From positions 140,263 to 204,262 of the forward strand of contig NZ_AWZT01000003.1 of assembly GCF_000472525.1 (NCBI RefSeq): 64,000 nt of DNA. The letters run 5' to 3'. Positions 35,674-44,693 of the stretch are shown one piece after another. Source of the stretch: Paraburkholderia dilworthii. GTDB lineage: Bacteria; Pseudomonadota; Gammaproteobacteria; Burkholderiales; Burkholderiaceae. The translations under genes and the position numbers were made by a program. The notes under the pieces were generated by a model. It did not search any database and had not been told where the DNA came from. It worked only from the letters and a program-made list of their open reading frames with translations. Within the stretch, counting starts at the first letter, position 1; the number at the start of each line of letters is the position of its first letter.

Positions 35674-37212
35674 ATGAGCGAGACATATCAGGACGAAACC
35701 GTCCGCACAGACGCCAGCATCCGGACGCTGACCCATTTCATCAACAGCAAGGCCATTGACGGAACGAGCGGTCGCTTCGGCGACGTCTTCAATCCTGCGC
35801 TCGGCAACATCGCCGCGCGTGTGCCGCTTGCGAGCGTCGCCGAAGTCGATGCCGCGGTTGCCGCCGCTTATGCCGCGTTTCCCGCATGGAGCGAGATGGC
35901 GCCGATCAAGCGGGCGCGCGTGCTCTTCAAGTTCAAGGAGTTGCTGGACCGCCATCACGACGAGCTCGCGGAATTGATCACGCGCGAGCACGGCAAGGTG
36001 TTTTCCGATGCGAAGGGCGAGGTGATGCGCGGCATCGAAGTGGTCGAGTTCGCATGCGGCATCCCGAATCTGCTGAAGACCGACTTCACCGATCAGATTG
36101 GCGGCGGCATCGACAACTGGAATCTACGTCAGCCGCTCGGCGTGGTCGCCGGCATTACACCGTTCAATTTTCCAATGATGGTGCCGTGCTGGATGTTCCC
36201 GGTCGCGATTGCGTGCGGCAACACGTTCGTGTTGAAGCCGTCGGAGCGTGACCCGTCGGCATCGAACCGTATCGCGGAACTGTTGAAGGAAGCCGGTTTG
36301 CCCGACGGCGTGTTCAACGTCGTGCACGGCGACAAGGTTGCGGTCGATGCGCTGCTCGTGCATCCCGACGTGAGCGCCGTATCGTTTGTCGGTTCGACGC
36401 CGATCGCCGAGTACATCCACACTGAAGGCACGAAGCACGGCAAGCGCGTGCAGGCATTGGGCGGCGCCAAGAATCATCTGGTCGTCATGCCGGATGCCGA
36501 TCTCGATCAAGCCGTCGACGCGTTGATAGGCGCCGCGTACGGTTCGGCTGGCGAGCGCTGCATGGCGATTTCCGTCGCGGTTGCGGTGGGTCATATCGCC
36601 GATGAACTGATCGAGCGGCTCACGCCGCGCGTGAAGAACCTGAAGATTCTGAACGGCATGGAATCGGCTGCCGAAATGGGACCGTTGGTAACGGCCGCGC
36701 ATCGCGAGAAAGTGGTTGGTTATATCGAGGCGGGCATCGCGGAGGGTGCGAAGCTCGTCGTCGACGGCCGTGGTCATCAGGTGGATGGGCACGAGAAGGG
36801 CTTCTTCCTCGGCGGCACATTGTTCGACAATGTGTCGACCAATATGAAGATCTATCGCGAGGAGATTTTCGGGCCGGTGTTATGCGTGGCACGCGTGCCG
36901 GACTTCGCGTCCGCGGTGGAACTGATCAACGCCAACGAGTTTGCCAACGGCGTGTCGCTGTTCACGTCGGATGGCGGAATCGCGCGCGCTTTCTCGCGGC
37001 AGATCCAGATCGGCATGGTCGGTATCAACGTGCCGATTCCCGTGCCGATGGCGTGGCATTCGTTCGGCGGATGGAAGAAGTCGCTGTTCGGCGATCATCA
37101 TGCGTATGGCGAGGAGGGCGTGCGGTTTTACACGCGCTACAAGAGCATCATGCAGCGCTGGCCCGACAGTATCGCAAAGGGCGCCGAATTCACCATGCCG
37201 GTCGCGAAGTAG
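35674..37212 (+). CDS. mmsA: Methylmalonate-semialdehyde dehydrogenase, CoA-acylating
   Basis: A 512-residue aldehyde dehydrogenase. [30 protein letters not shown] near residue 140 and [15 protein letters not shown] with catalytic Cys near residue 290 are the MmsA-type sequences. It converts methylmalonate semialdehyde or malonate semialdehyde to propionyl- or acetyl-CoA with NAD+. The start at 35674 has GAGAGGAC upstream; the longer open frame from 35563 begins in the intergenic region. It is followed 108 bases later by a GMC dehydrogenase gene, which would supply malonate semialdehyde from 3-hydroxypropionate. Confidence 0.93.
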   Translation: MSETYQDETVRTDASIRTLTHFINSKAIDGTSGRFGDVFNPALGNIAARVPLASVAEVDAAVAAAYAAFPAWSEMAPIKRARVLFKFKELLDRHHDELAELITREHGKVFSDAKGEVMRGIEVVEFACGIPNLLKTDFTDQIGGGIDNWNLRQPLGVVAGITPFNFPMMVPCWMFPVAIACGNTFVLKPSERDPSASNRIAELLKEAGLPDGVFNVVHGDKVAVDALLVHPDVSAVSFVGSTPIAEYIHTEGTKHGKRVQALGGAKNHLVVMPDADLDQAVDALIGAAYGSAGERCMAISVAVAVGHIADELIERLTPRVKNLKILNGMESAAEMGPLVTAAHREKVVGYIEAGIAEGAKLVVDGRGHQVDGHEKGFFLGGTLFDNVSTNMKIYREEIFGPVLCVARVPDFASAVELINANEFANGVSLFTSDGGIARAFSRQIQIGMVGINVPIPVPMAWHSFGGWKKSLFGDHHAYGEEGVRFYTRYKSIMQRWPDSIAKGAEFTMPVAK

Positions 37213-37320
37213 GTCGAGATGTTTGGCCTTCGGCGTCGATTTCTTGATCTCGTTGCGCGCCGAAGGCATCGATAAAACCGGTTATGCATTAGCCGGAAAG
37301 AATGATTAGGAGACTGAACG

Positions 37321-39042
37321 ATGAGCCAGGCACAAGCCGCGTCTTCGGGGCGGCGTCTCGAAGGCGAGTTCGACTACATCATCGTCGGCGCCGGGACGGC
37401 GGGCTGTGTGCTCGCCAATCGCCTGACCGAAGATCCGGATGTGCAGGTCCTGTTGCTCGAAGCGGGCGGCAAGGACGACTATCACTGGATTCACGTGCCG
37501 GTCGGCTATCTCTACTGCATCGGCAATCCTCGTACTGACTGGCTTTATAAAACGCAGGCCGAACCGGGCCTGAACGGCCGCGCGCTTTCATATCCGCGCG
37601 GGCGCGTATTGGGCGGCAGTTCGTCGATCAACGGCATGATCTATATGCGCGGTCAGCGCGAAGATTACGACGAGTGGGCTCGCGTCACGAACGACGCGTC
37701 ATGGTCGTGGAATTCCGTGTTGCCCGTTTTCAAACGCAGCGAAGATCACTACTCGGGCGCGAGCGAATCACATGGCGCGGGCGGACCGTGGCGCGTGGAC
37801 AAGCAACGCCTGAAGTGGAAGATTCTCGAAGAGTTCTCGAAGGCCGCGCAAGAGACCGGCATTCCCGCCACCGACGACTTCAATCGCGGCGATAACACCG
37901 GCGTCGGCTACTTCGACGTCAATCAGAAGCGCGGCATTCGCTGGAACGCTTCCAAAGCATTTTTGCGCCCTGCAATGAAGCGCCCGAATCTCACCGTCAT
38001 CACGGGCGCACACACGCAGCGTGTCGTATTCGAAGGACGCCGCTGCACAGGCGTCGAATACCGCGGCAACCAAACAGACTACCTGGCCAAAGCGCGTTGC
38101 GAAGTGATCCTGAGTTCGGGCGCAGTCAACTCGCCACAATTGCTCGAGTTGTCCGGCATCGGCAACGGCGCGCGTTTGCAGAACCTCGGTATCGGCGTGG
38201 TCAACGATCTGCGCGGCGTCGGCGAAAATCTTCAAGACCATTTGCAATTGCGCATGGCTTATCAGGTCGATGGGGTTCGCACGCTCAACACGGCGTCCGC
38301 ACATTGGTGGGGAAAGCTGATGATCGGCGTGCAGTACGCGCTTTTTCAAAGCGGTCCTATGTCGATGTCGCCGTCGCAACTCGGTGCATTCGCAAAGTCG
38401 GACCGCGATGATCGCTCGCTTACGCGCCCGGACCTCGAGTATCACGTGCAGCCGCTTTCGCTGGATCGCTTTGGCGAACCTCTGCATCGGTTCAATGCAT
38501 TTACGGCGTCGGTGTGTCAGTTGCGGCCGACTTCGCGTGGCAGCATCCATATCGAGTCTGCGGACGCTTCTGCGCCGCCGCTAATCGCGCCCAACTATCT
38601 GTCCACCGATTACGACCGCCACGTCGCCGCAAATGCATTGCGTCTCACGCGCCGCATCGCAGCGGCGCCCGCATTGGCCCGTTATCAGCCGCGGGAAATA
38701 TTGCCGGGCATCGAGTATCAAAGCGAGGAAGAACTGCAACGTGCCGCCGGACTCGTCGGCACGACGATCTTTCATCCGGTCGGCACATGCCGGATGGGCA
38801 CGACTGACGATCCGGGCGCTGTCGTCGACAACAGACTACGAGTTATCGGTGTCGACGGACTGCGCGTGGTCGACGCATCCGTCATGCCTACCATCACATC
38901 GGGCAACACGAACTCGCCCACGTTGATGATCGCGGAGCGCGCGAGCGACATGATCCGCGAGGATCGCCGGGCTCGCGTGGCCGGCAGCCTTACTGCGCAT
39001 ATGAGCCAGGCAGGTCAGGCCGTGTCGATGTCCGCTGTGTGA
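37321..39042 (+). CDS. GMC-family FAD dehydrogenase, candidate 3-hydroxypropionate dehydrogenase
   Basis: A 573-residue FAD-dependent alcohol dehydrogenase. The nucleotide-binding fold is FDYIIVGAGTAGCVLANRL at residues 17-35. The GMC signature is YPRGRVLGGSSSINGMIYMRGQREDYDEW near residue 90-118, and HPVGTCRMGTTDDPGAVVDNRLRV near 480 holds the active-site His. The active-site pair also includes an Asn in the NTNSPTLM segment. The pairing with mmsA and a divergent LysR matches hpdH of Pseudomonas denitrificans. Sequence alone cannot exclude another alcohol such as choline or a polyether, but no betaine aldehyde dehydrogenase is nearby. Confidence 0.9.
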   Translation: MSQAQAASSGRRLEGEFDYIIVGAGTAGCVLANRLTEDPDVQVLLLEAGGKDDYHWIHVPVGYLYCIGNPRTDWLYKTQAEPGLNGRALSYPRGRVLGGSSSINGMIYMRGQREDYDEWARVTNDASWSWNSVLPVFKRSEDHYSGASESHGAGGPWRVDKQRLKWKILEEFSKAAQETGIPATDDFNRGDNTGVGYFDVNQKRGIRWNASKAFLRPAMKRPNLTVITGAHTQRVVFEGRRCTGVEYRGNQTDYLAKARCEVILSSGAVNSPQLLELSGIGNGARLQNLGIGVVNDLRGVGENLQDHLQLRMAYQVDGVRTLNTASAHWWGKLMIGVQYALFQSGPMSMSPSQLGAFAKSDRDDRSLTRPDLEYHVQPLSLDRFGEPLHRFNAFTASVCQLRPTSRGSIHIESADASAPPLIAPNYLSTDYDRHVAANALRLTRRIAAAPALARYQPREILPGIEYQSEEELQRAAGLVGTTIFHPVGTCRMGTTDDPGAVVDNRLRVIGVDGLRVVDASVMPTITSGNTNSPTLMIAERASDMIREDRRARVAGSLTAHMSQAGQAVSMSAV

Positions 39043-39368
39043 CACGCGTTCTTGCAAGCGTGGCACGCCTCCGGCGTGCCGCGCATTCCTATCTCTACGT
39101 CGCATGCGTATCTGCGCATGCGTGTCTCCATTGAGAGACTACGGCCCGCAATCGCTCACAGGCGTCATCCACTAAGTGCAAATCCCAATGAATGCGCTGC
39201 ATCATTGGCGCGACAATGGCAGCCATGCTGCGTGTTGCCCCAAGGATTACCGTCCGGATTGGTGCAGCACGCCAACGAGCGTGCACGGGGTGCCGCCGTC
39301 CAAATAAGTCGCGCAGAGCTTCGCGCGGAAGATCGTAGTGCTTCGCCTTACTCCGTATGGAAGGGAAC
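39043..39368. other. Intergenic stretch between hpdH-like gene and ABC genes
   Basis: A stem-loop at 39062-39080 (GGCACGCC, TCC, GGCGTGCC) follows the GMC gene but has no T-run, so it may weaken rather than stop transcription. No convincing gene or promoter is seen; an open frame at 39052-39372 has no family resemblance. This is the break between the catabolic genes and the transporter genes. Confidence 0.45.
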
Positions 39369-40148
39369 ATGATTCTCGGCGATACGATTCTCGAAACGCG
39401 CGGCCTCACTCGTGAGTTCAAAGGCTTCGTTGCCGTGAACGGCGTGAACCTGCGCGTGCGCCGTGGCTCGATCCATGCGCTGATCGGGCCGAATGGAGCG
39501 GGCAAGACCACCTGCTTCAACCTGCTCACGAAGTTCCTCGAGCCGAGCGCGGGCCAGATCGTCTTCAACGGCGTCGACATCACGAATGAGCGGCCGGCGC
39601 AGATCGCGCGGCGCGGCATCATCCGCTCATTCCAGATTTCTGCTGTATTCCCGCATCTGACGGCATTGCAGAATGTGCGCATCGGTTTGCAGCGCTCGCT
39701 CGGCACTGCGTTCCATTTCTGGAAGAGCGAACGCACGCTGCGCCAACTCGATGACCGCGCAATGGATCTGCTCACGCAAGTGGGCCTGACCGATTTCGCC
39801 GATGTGCTGACGGTCGAGCTCTCATACGGCCGCAAGCGCGCGCTGGAAATTGCCACGACGCTCGCGATGGAACCCGAGCTGATGCTGCTCGACGAACCAA
39901 CGCAAGGCATGGGCCACGAAGATGTAGACCGCGTCACGGCGTTGATCAAGAAAGTATCGAGCGGCCGCACGATTCTGATGGTCGAGCACAACATGAATGT
40001 GATCGCCGGCATCTCCGACACCATCACCGTGCTGCAACGTGGCGAAGTGCTCGCCGAAGGCAGCTATGCGGAAGTGTCGAAGAATCCGCTCGTGATGCAA
40101 GCCTATATGGGGAGCGCCGACGCGGCGCTCGCCGGAGCCCACGCATGA
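39369..40148 (+). CDS. livG: Branched-chain-amino-acid-type ABC transporter ATPase (LivG-like)
   Basis: A 259-residue ATPase. Walker A is GPNGAGKTTCFNLL, the signature is ELSYGRKRALEIA (a LivG-typical variant of LSGGQ), and Walker B is PELMLLDEPTQGM. The LivG-specific C-terminal tail is present (VLAEGSYAEVSKNPLVMQAYMG). I chose ATG 39369 over 39357 because GAAGGGA sits before it. The gene overlaps the next ATPase by four bases (ATGA), so the two are coupled. The substrate is not visible from the ATPase. Confidence 0.93.
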   Translation: MILGDTILETRGLTREFKGFVAVNGVNLRVRRGSIHALIGPNGAGKTTCFNLLTKFLEPSAGQIVFNGVDITNERPAQIARRGIIRSFQISAVFPHLTALQNVRIGLQRSLGTAFHFWKSERTLRQLDDRAMDLLTQVGLTDFADVLTVELSYGRKRALEIATTLAMEPELMLLDEPTQGMGHEDVDRVTALIKKVSSGRTILMVEHNMNVIAGISDTITVLQRGEVLAEGSYAEVSKNPLVMQAYMGSADAALAGAHA

Positions 40149-40903
40149 ATACAATCGCCGAGCGCGAAAGCCTCGAAGTGAGCGGCACCGCCGCGGGCGC
40201 TCCTGCGCTGGAGATTTCGGGTCTGCAGGCCTGGTACGGTGAATCCCATATTTTGCACGGTGTGGATCTGGCGGTGGACCGCGGCGAGGTCGTCACGCTG
40301 CTTGGCCGCAACGGAGCGGGGCGTACCACGACACTGCGCGCGATTATGGGCCTCACTGGCCGGCGCACGGGTTCGATCCGCATTGGCGGACGCGAAACGA
40401 TCAACCTGCCCACACATCGCATCGCGCATTGCGGCATTGGCTATTGCCCGGAAGAGCGCGGGATTTTTTCGAGCCTCTCGTGCGAGGAAAACCTGCTGTT
40501 GCCGCCGCCCGTCGGCGACAAGGCGCACATGATGTCGCTCGAAGAAATCTATTCGATGTTCCCGAATTTGCAGGAACGCCGCATGAGCCAGGGCACACGG
40601 CTTTCCGGCGGCGAACAGCAGATGCTCGCTGTCGCACGTATTTTGCGCACCGGCGCGAGCCTGCTTCTGCTCGACGAAATCTCGGAAGGACTGGCGCCTG
40701 TCATCGTGCAGGCGCTCGCGCGCATGATCATGACGCTCAAGGCGCGCGGCTACACCATTGTGATGGTCGAACAGAATTTCCGCTTTGCCGCGCCACTTGC
40801 CGATCGCTTCTACGTGATGGAGCACGGTACGATTGTCGAGCACTTCGGGGCAAGTGAGCTCGAAAGCAAGATGCCGGTATTGCACGATCTGCTGGGCGTG
40901 TAG
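40145..40903 (+). CDS. livF: LivF-like ABC transporter ATPase with Arg in Walker A
   Basis: A 252-residue ATPase. The N-terminal 35 residues are extra relative to typical LivF. Walker A reads GRNGAGRTTTLRA: the Lys that contacts the phosphates is replaced by Arg (codon CGT). The Q-loop region, the signature RLSGGEQQMLAVARIL and Walker B ASLLLLDEISEGLAP are otherwise normal. The C-terminus lacks a regulatory domain. The other ATPase of the pair keeps its Lys. Other LivF-type proteins are known to carry the same Arg, so it is probably functional or partly so; I cannot verify this here. Confidence 0.92.
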   Translation: MNTIAERESLEVSGTAAGAPALEISGLQAWYGESHILHGVDLAVDRGEVVTLLGRNGAGRTTTLRAIMGLTGRRTGSIRIGGRETINLPTHRIAHCGIGYCPEERGIFSSLSCEENLLLPPPVGDKAHMMSLEEIYSMFPNLQERRMSQGTRLSGGEQQMLAVARILRTGASLLLLDEISEGLAPVIVQALARMIMTLKARGYTIVMVEQNFRFAAPLADRFYVMEHGTIVEHFGASELESKMPVLHDLLGV

Positions 40904-40954
40904 AGCGCGCCCGATTGCCTCTGATAACCACAAGCGAAGAACCAGGAGACAGGA

Positions 40955-42169
40955 ATGAAAAAGAACCCACTCGCGCGGCTTGCTTCAGTTTGTTTCGCGG
41001 TCGCCGCCGGCGCCGCTATCACAATGAGCAGCGCGCAAGCGGCTGACGATGCCGTGAAGATCGGCTTCATCACAGACATGTCGGGGTTGTATGCGGATAT
41101 CGACGGCCAGGGCGGCCTCGAAGCCATTCGCATGGCCGTCGCCGATTTCGGCGGCAAGGTGAACGGCAAGCCAATTACCGTGCTGTATGCGGATCACCAG
41201 AACAAGGCGGACATCGCGGCCTCGCGTGCGCGCGAATGGTTCGATCGCGAGGGCCTCGATCTGCTGATCGGCGGCACGAACTCGGCAACGGGTCTTTCGA
41301 TGAACACCGTCGCCGGTGAAAAGCACAAGGTGTACATCAGCATCGGCGCGGGCGCCGACACGCTGACCAACGAGCAATGCACGCCGTACACGATTCACTA
41401 TGCGTACGACACCACGGCGCTCGCGAAGGGCACCGGCTCGGCGGTGGTAAAGCAGGGCGGCAAGACGTGGTACTTCCTGACTGCGGACTACGCGTTCGGC
41501 AAGGCGCTCGAAAAGAACACATCGGATGTCGTGAAAGCGAGCGGCGGCCAGGTGCTGGGCGAAGTGCGTCATCCGTTGTCGGCGTCGGACTTCTCTTCGT
41601 TCCTGTTGCAGGCGCAGTCGTCGAAGGCGCAGGTTCTTGGTCTTGCGAACGCGGGCGGCGACACGATCAACGCGATCAAGGCGGCGAAGGAATTCGGCAT
41701 CACGAAGACCATGAAGCTCGCGGCCTTGCTGATGTTCATCAACGACGTGCATAGCCTCGGCCTCGAAACGACACAAGGCCTGGTGTTGACGGATAGCTGG
41801 TACTGGAACAAGGACGCGAACACGCGCAAGTGGGCGCAGCGCTACTTCGACAAGATGCGCAAGATGCCGTCGAGCCTGCAAGCGGCCGACTACTCGGCGA
41901 CCATGAACTATCTGAAGGCCGTGCAGGCAGTTGGTTCGACCGACGCCGACAAGGTCATGGCGCAATTGAAGAAGACCAAGATCGACGACTTCTACGCGAA
42001 GGGCTACATCCGTCAGGACGGCAGCATGATCCACGACATGTACCTGATGCAGGTGAAGACGCCGGCGGAATCGAAAGAGCCGTGGGACTACTACAAGATC
42101 ACTGCGACGATCCCCGGCGAGCAGGCATTCACGACGAAGGCCGAAACGCGCTGCGCGCTGTGGAAATAA
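40955..42169 (+). CDS. Periplasmic binding protein of a LivJ/LivK-type ABC importer
   Basis: A 404-residue secreted ligand-binding protein. The signal peptide ends SSAQA near residue 28. The mature part starts DDAVKIGFITDMSGLYADIDGQGGLEAIRMAVADFGG, typical of type I Peripla_BP_6 proteins, and TAFYW-like residues line the ligand cleft. A Cys pair (NEQCTPY and the C-terminal RCALWK) is present. The surrounding catabolic genes suggest an organic acid or related ligand such as 3-hydroxypropionate, but this is inferred. Two ATPases precede it and two permeases follow. A stem-loop directly after it may allow more of it to be made than of the permeases. Confidence 0.92.
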   Translation: MKKNPLARLASVCFAVAAGAAITMSSAQAADDAVKIGFITDMSGLYADIDGQGGLEAIRMAVADFGGKVNGKPITVLYADHQNKADIAASRAREWFDREGLDLLIGGTNSATGLSMNTVAGEKHKVYISIGAGADTLTNEQCTPYTIHYAYDTTALAKGTGSAVVKQGGKTWYFLTADYAFGKALEKNTSDVVKASGGQVLGEVRHPLSASDFSSFLLQAQSSKAQVLGLANAGGDTINAIKAAKEFGITKTMKLAALLMFINDVHSLGLETTQGLVLTDSWYWNKDANTRKWAQRYFDKMRKMPSSLQAADYSATMNYLKAVQAVGSTDADKVMAQLKKTKIDDFYAKGYIRQDGSMIHDMYLMQVKTPAESKEPWDYYKITATIPGEQAFTTKAETRCALWK

Positions 42170-42190
42170 GCACGGGCTGAAGGTCTGACT

Positions 42191-42226
42191 GACGGCTGGC
42201 CGTCCGCGCGTGGGCGGGCAGCCGTC
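42191..42226 (+). other. Intercistronic stem-loop after the binding-protein gene
   Basis: GACGGCTG and CAGCCGTC arms, with GC and GG pairs just inside, form a stable hairpin about 20 bases after the stop. No T-run follows. Such stem-loops between binding-protein and permease genes often protect the upstream mRNA, which would raise binding-protein levels. Confidence 0.5.
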
Positions 42227-42324
42227 CGTTTCATTGCCGCGCGCGGCCCGCGTCACTAGCGCTTTTCGCGTGCCGGCCTGATCGTGCAAAACCGATCTCA
42301 CCTTGACGATGGGTTAAGGCTTCA

Positions 42325-43209
42325 ATGGACATCTTTGGCATTCCGCTTCCCGCGATGCTGAGCCAGTTGCTGCTAGGGCTCGTGAACGGCTCGTTCTACG
42401 CGATTCTGAGTCTGGGTCTTGCGGTGATCTTCGGCTTGCTGAACGTGATCAATTTCGCGCACGGCGCGTTGTTCATGCTCGGCGCAATGCTCGCGTGGAT
42501 GGGGTTCTCGTATTTCGGCGTGCCGTATTGGGCGATGCTGGTGCTCGCACCGCTGATCGTCGGCCTGTTCGGCGTCGCAATTGAACGCTCGATGCTGCGT
42601 TGGCTCTACAAGCTCGATCATCTGTATGGACTGTTGCTCACGTTCGGGCTCACGCTCGTCGTCGAGGGTGTGTTCCGTTCGATCTACGGCTCGTCCGGGC
42701 AGCCTTACGACGTGCCGTCGGCACTTTCCGGCGCGACCAACCTCGGCTTCATGTTCCTGCCGAACTATCGGGCGTGGGTGGTGGTGGCTTCGCTCGTCGT
42801 TTGCTTCGCGACGTGGTTCGTGATCGAGAAGACGCGACTCGGCGCGTATCTGCGTGCGGGGACCGAAAACCCGAAGCTCGTTGAAGCGTTCGGCATCAAC
42901 GTGCCGCTGATGATCACGCTCACTTACGGCTTCGGCGTGGCGCTCGCCGCGTTCGCTGGCGTGCTCGCCGCGCCGGTCATCCAGGTTTCCCCGCTGATGG
43001 GTCAGCCGATGATCATCACCGTGTTCGCCGTGGTCGTGATTGGCGGGATGGGGTCGATCATGGGCTCGATCCTCACCGGACTCATGCTCGGCGTAATCGA
43101 AGGACTGACGCGCGTGTTCTATCCGGAAGCGTCGGCGACCGTCGTGTTCGTCATCATGGCGCTTGTGTTGCTCGTGCGCCCGGCGGGTCTTTTCGGCAAG
43201 GAAAAATGA
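42325..43209 (+). CDS. livH: LivH-like ABC transporter permease
   Basis: A 294-residue inner-membrane permease with about eight spans. LLGLVNGSFYAILSLGLAVIFGLLNVINFAHGAL near the N-terminus is the LivH hallmark. GFGVALAAFAGVLAAP and IIGG-like FAVVVIGGMGSIMGSILTGLMLG form the conserved loop that contacts the ATPase. The stop overlaps the livM start by four bases (ATGA). It follows the binding-protein gene after 155 bases that include a stem-loop. Confidence 0.94.
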   Translation: MDIFGIPLPAMLSQLLLGLVNGSFYAILSLGLAVIFGLLNVINFAHGALFMLGAMLAWMGFSYFGVPYWAMLVLAPLIVGLFGVAIERSMLRWLYKLDHLYGLLLTFGLTLVVEGVFRSIYGSSGQPYDVPSALSGATNLGFMFLPNYRAWVVVASLVVCFATWFVIEKTRLGAYLRAGTENPKLVEAFGINVPLMITLTYGFGVALAAFAGVLAAPVIQVSPLMGQPMIITVFAVVVIGGMGSIMGSILTGLMLGVIEGLTRVFYPEASATVVFVIMALVLLVRPAGLFGKEK

Positions 43210-44180
43210 TGCAGAGAAAAGTGCTCTACGGTTTGCTGCTGCTCCTGCTCCTCGCGGTGCCCGTGCTCGGCATCTATCCGCTCTTCGTAATGAAGGTGCT
43301 GTGCTTTGCGCTGTTCGCCGCCGCCTTCAATCTGTTGATCGGCTACACCGGGTTGCTCTCGTTCGGGCACGCGATGTTTCTCGCCTCGGCCGGCTACGTC
43401 ACCGGCTACGCGATGCAGACGCTCGGCTTCTCACCCGAGCTCGGTGTGCTCGCGGGCACGGTGTCGGCGACCTTGCTTGGTTTTGTTGTCGGCATCTTCG
43501 CGATTCGGCGCCAGGGCATCTACTTCGCAATGGTGACGCTCGCCCTCGCGCAAATGGTCTACTTCGTATTCCTGCAAGCGCCGTTTACGCATGGTGAAGA
43601 CGGCCTGCAAGGCGTGCCGCGCGGCAAGCTGTTCGGCGTGCTGGACCTTTCGTCCGATCTAGCCTTGTACTTTGTCGTGCTGGCGATCATGGTGCTCGCC
43701 TTCCTGCTAATCGTTCGGATCGTGCATTCGCCGTTCGGCCAGGTGCTGGTAGCGATCAAGGAGAACGAGCCGCGAGCCGTGTCGCTTGGCTACGATACCG
43801 ATCGCTTCAAGCTGCTCGCGTTCATTCTATCGGCGGGCCTTGCAGGACTTGCGGGTTCGCTGAAGGTCGTCGTGCAGGGCTTCGAGACCTTGAGCGACGC
43901 TTACTGGACCATGTCGGGCCTTGTCGTGCTGATGACGCTTGTCGGCGGCATGGGCACGTTGTTCGGACCGCTGCTCGGCGCGGCGTTGATCGTCGCGCTT
44001 GAGGATCGCCTCGGCGATATTGGTGGTGCGCTCGCGTCGACAACGGGCATCGAATGGTTCCGCTCATTGGGCGAATCGGTAACTATCGTGACGGGCGTAA
44101 TTTTTATTGCATGCGTACTTGCGTTCCGCCGGGGGATCGTCGGGGAAATCGTCGCGCGCGTGCGGCCGCTGCGTGCGTGA
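43206..44180 (+). CDS. livM: LivM-like ABC transporter permease
   Basis: A 324-residue inner-membrane permease. FNLLIGYTGLLSFGHAMFLASAGYVTGYA is the LivM signature, and VLMTLVGGMGTLFGPLLGAALIV near residue 240 is the ATPase-contact loop. The N-terminus has a short basic start. It completes the five-gene importer livG-livF-binding protein-livH-livM on one strand. No strong terminator follows directly. Confidence 0.94.
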   Translation: MMQRKVLYGLLLLLLLAVPVLGIYPLFVMKVLCFALFAAAFNLLIGYTGLLSFGHAMFLASAGYVTGYAMQTLGFSPELGVLAGTVSATLLGFVVGIFAIRRQGIYFAMVTLALAQMVYFVFLQAPFTHGEDGLQGVPRGKLFGVLDLSSDLALYFVVLAIMVLAFLLIVRIVHSPFGQVLVAIKENEPRAVSLGYDTDRFKLLAFILSAGLAGLAGSLKVVVQGFETLSDAYWTMSGLVVLMTLVGGMGTLFGPLLGAALIVALEDRLGDIGGALASTTGIEWFRSLGESVTIVTGVIFIACVLAFRRGIVGEIVARVRPLRA

Positions 44181-44345
44181 GGAGTCGACCCACCGCATTT
44201 TGCTTCGGTCTCCGATGTAATTGCGCTGCTATGCAGTATGGCAATGACAGCCCGCTTGAGCCCTTTTTTACGTATCATGCGGCAACGCGCGTTGAACTTG
44301 CCCCAATCCAGTGCCGCAGTGCACCACTAGGGTAATTGCTAGTTG

Positions 44346-44361
44346 TGGCACGTGAGGTGCT
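44346..44361 (+). promoter_or_regulatory. Sigma-54-type promoter
   Basis: TGGCAC-N5-GTGCT: GG at 44347-44348 and GC at 44359-44360 with exactly ten bases between, matching the -24/-12 consensus with one change (G for T). Upstream at 44320-44326 is TGCACCA, which is half of the NtrC site consensus, and another TGCACCA lies downstream at 44386-44392. Transcription would start near 44372. Nitrogen control by NtrC is a guess. Confidence 0.55.
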
Positions 44362-44371
44362 CGTTTAACCT

Positions 44372-44482
44372 TCATGCAGTTCTGATGCACCACGAATTTG
44401 CAGGTGGAGAACGAGGAGACATGAGGCACTAAGTGCCCACACGAAAGCGCTGTTGGATTGATATCCAACAGCGCTTTTTATT
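44372..44482 (+). ncRNA. Candidate sigma-54-dependent small RNA
   Basis: Between the sigma-54-type promoter and the terminator there is room for a transcript of about 110 bases and no real gene. It contains a short hairpin (GGCAC-TAA-GTGCC, 44425-44437) and ends in a strong terminator. A tiny open frame, ATG-AGG-CAC-TAA at 44421-44432, follows GAGGAG, so a tripeptide leader is also possible. The elements are seen directly; the RNA itself is inferred. Confidence 0.5.
44444..44482 (+). terminator. Strong rho-independent terminator
   Basis: A perfect 15-bp stem (AAAGCGCTGTTGGAT pairing with ATCCAACAGCGCTTT) with a TGAT loop is followed by TTTTT. It lies 260 bases beyond livM and 210 before the next gene. 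Within 44483-44693, TACACT near 44610 resembles a -10 box for the next gene. Nothing else is seen there. Confidence 0.85.
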
Positions 44483-44693
44483 TTCCACTTGCCGAATAAA
44501 CTTATTCAATCCTTTTGCTAACTCGGTGACCGTTTTATGTCGCCGATCATTGGCCCATTTCCCATGCTGAGGCCCTGCAAAGTGCTTGCAGCGTGCGGCT
44601 CGCGTCCGCTACACTCCTTATTCACCGACCGCTGGGTCGGGATTAAATTACGAATTTAATTCGAATTGTTTTAACGGGGCATAGAGGAGCGGG

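Noticed and set aside
39052..39372. An open frame of 106 codons between the GMC dehydrogenase and LivG-like genes
   Set aside because: No family resemblance; it runs into the start of the next gene and has no clear ribosome site.
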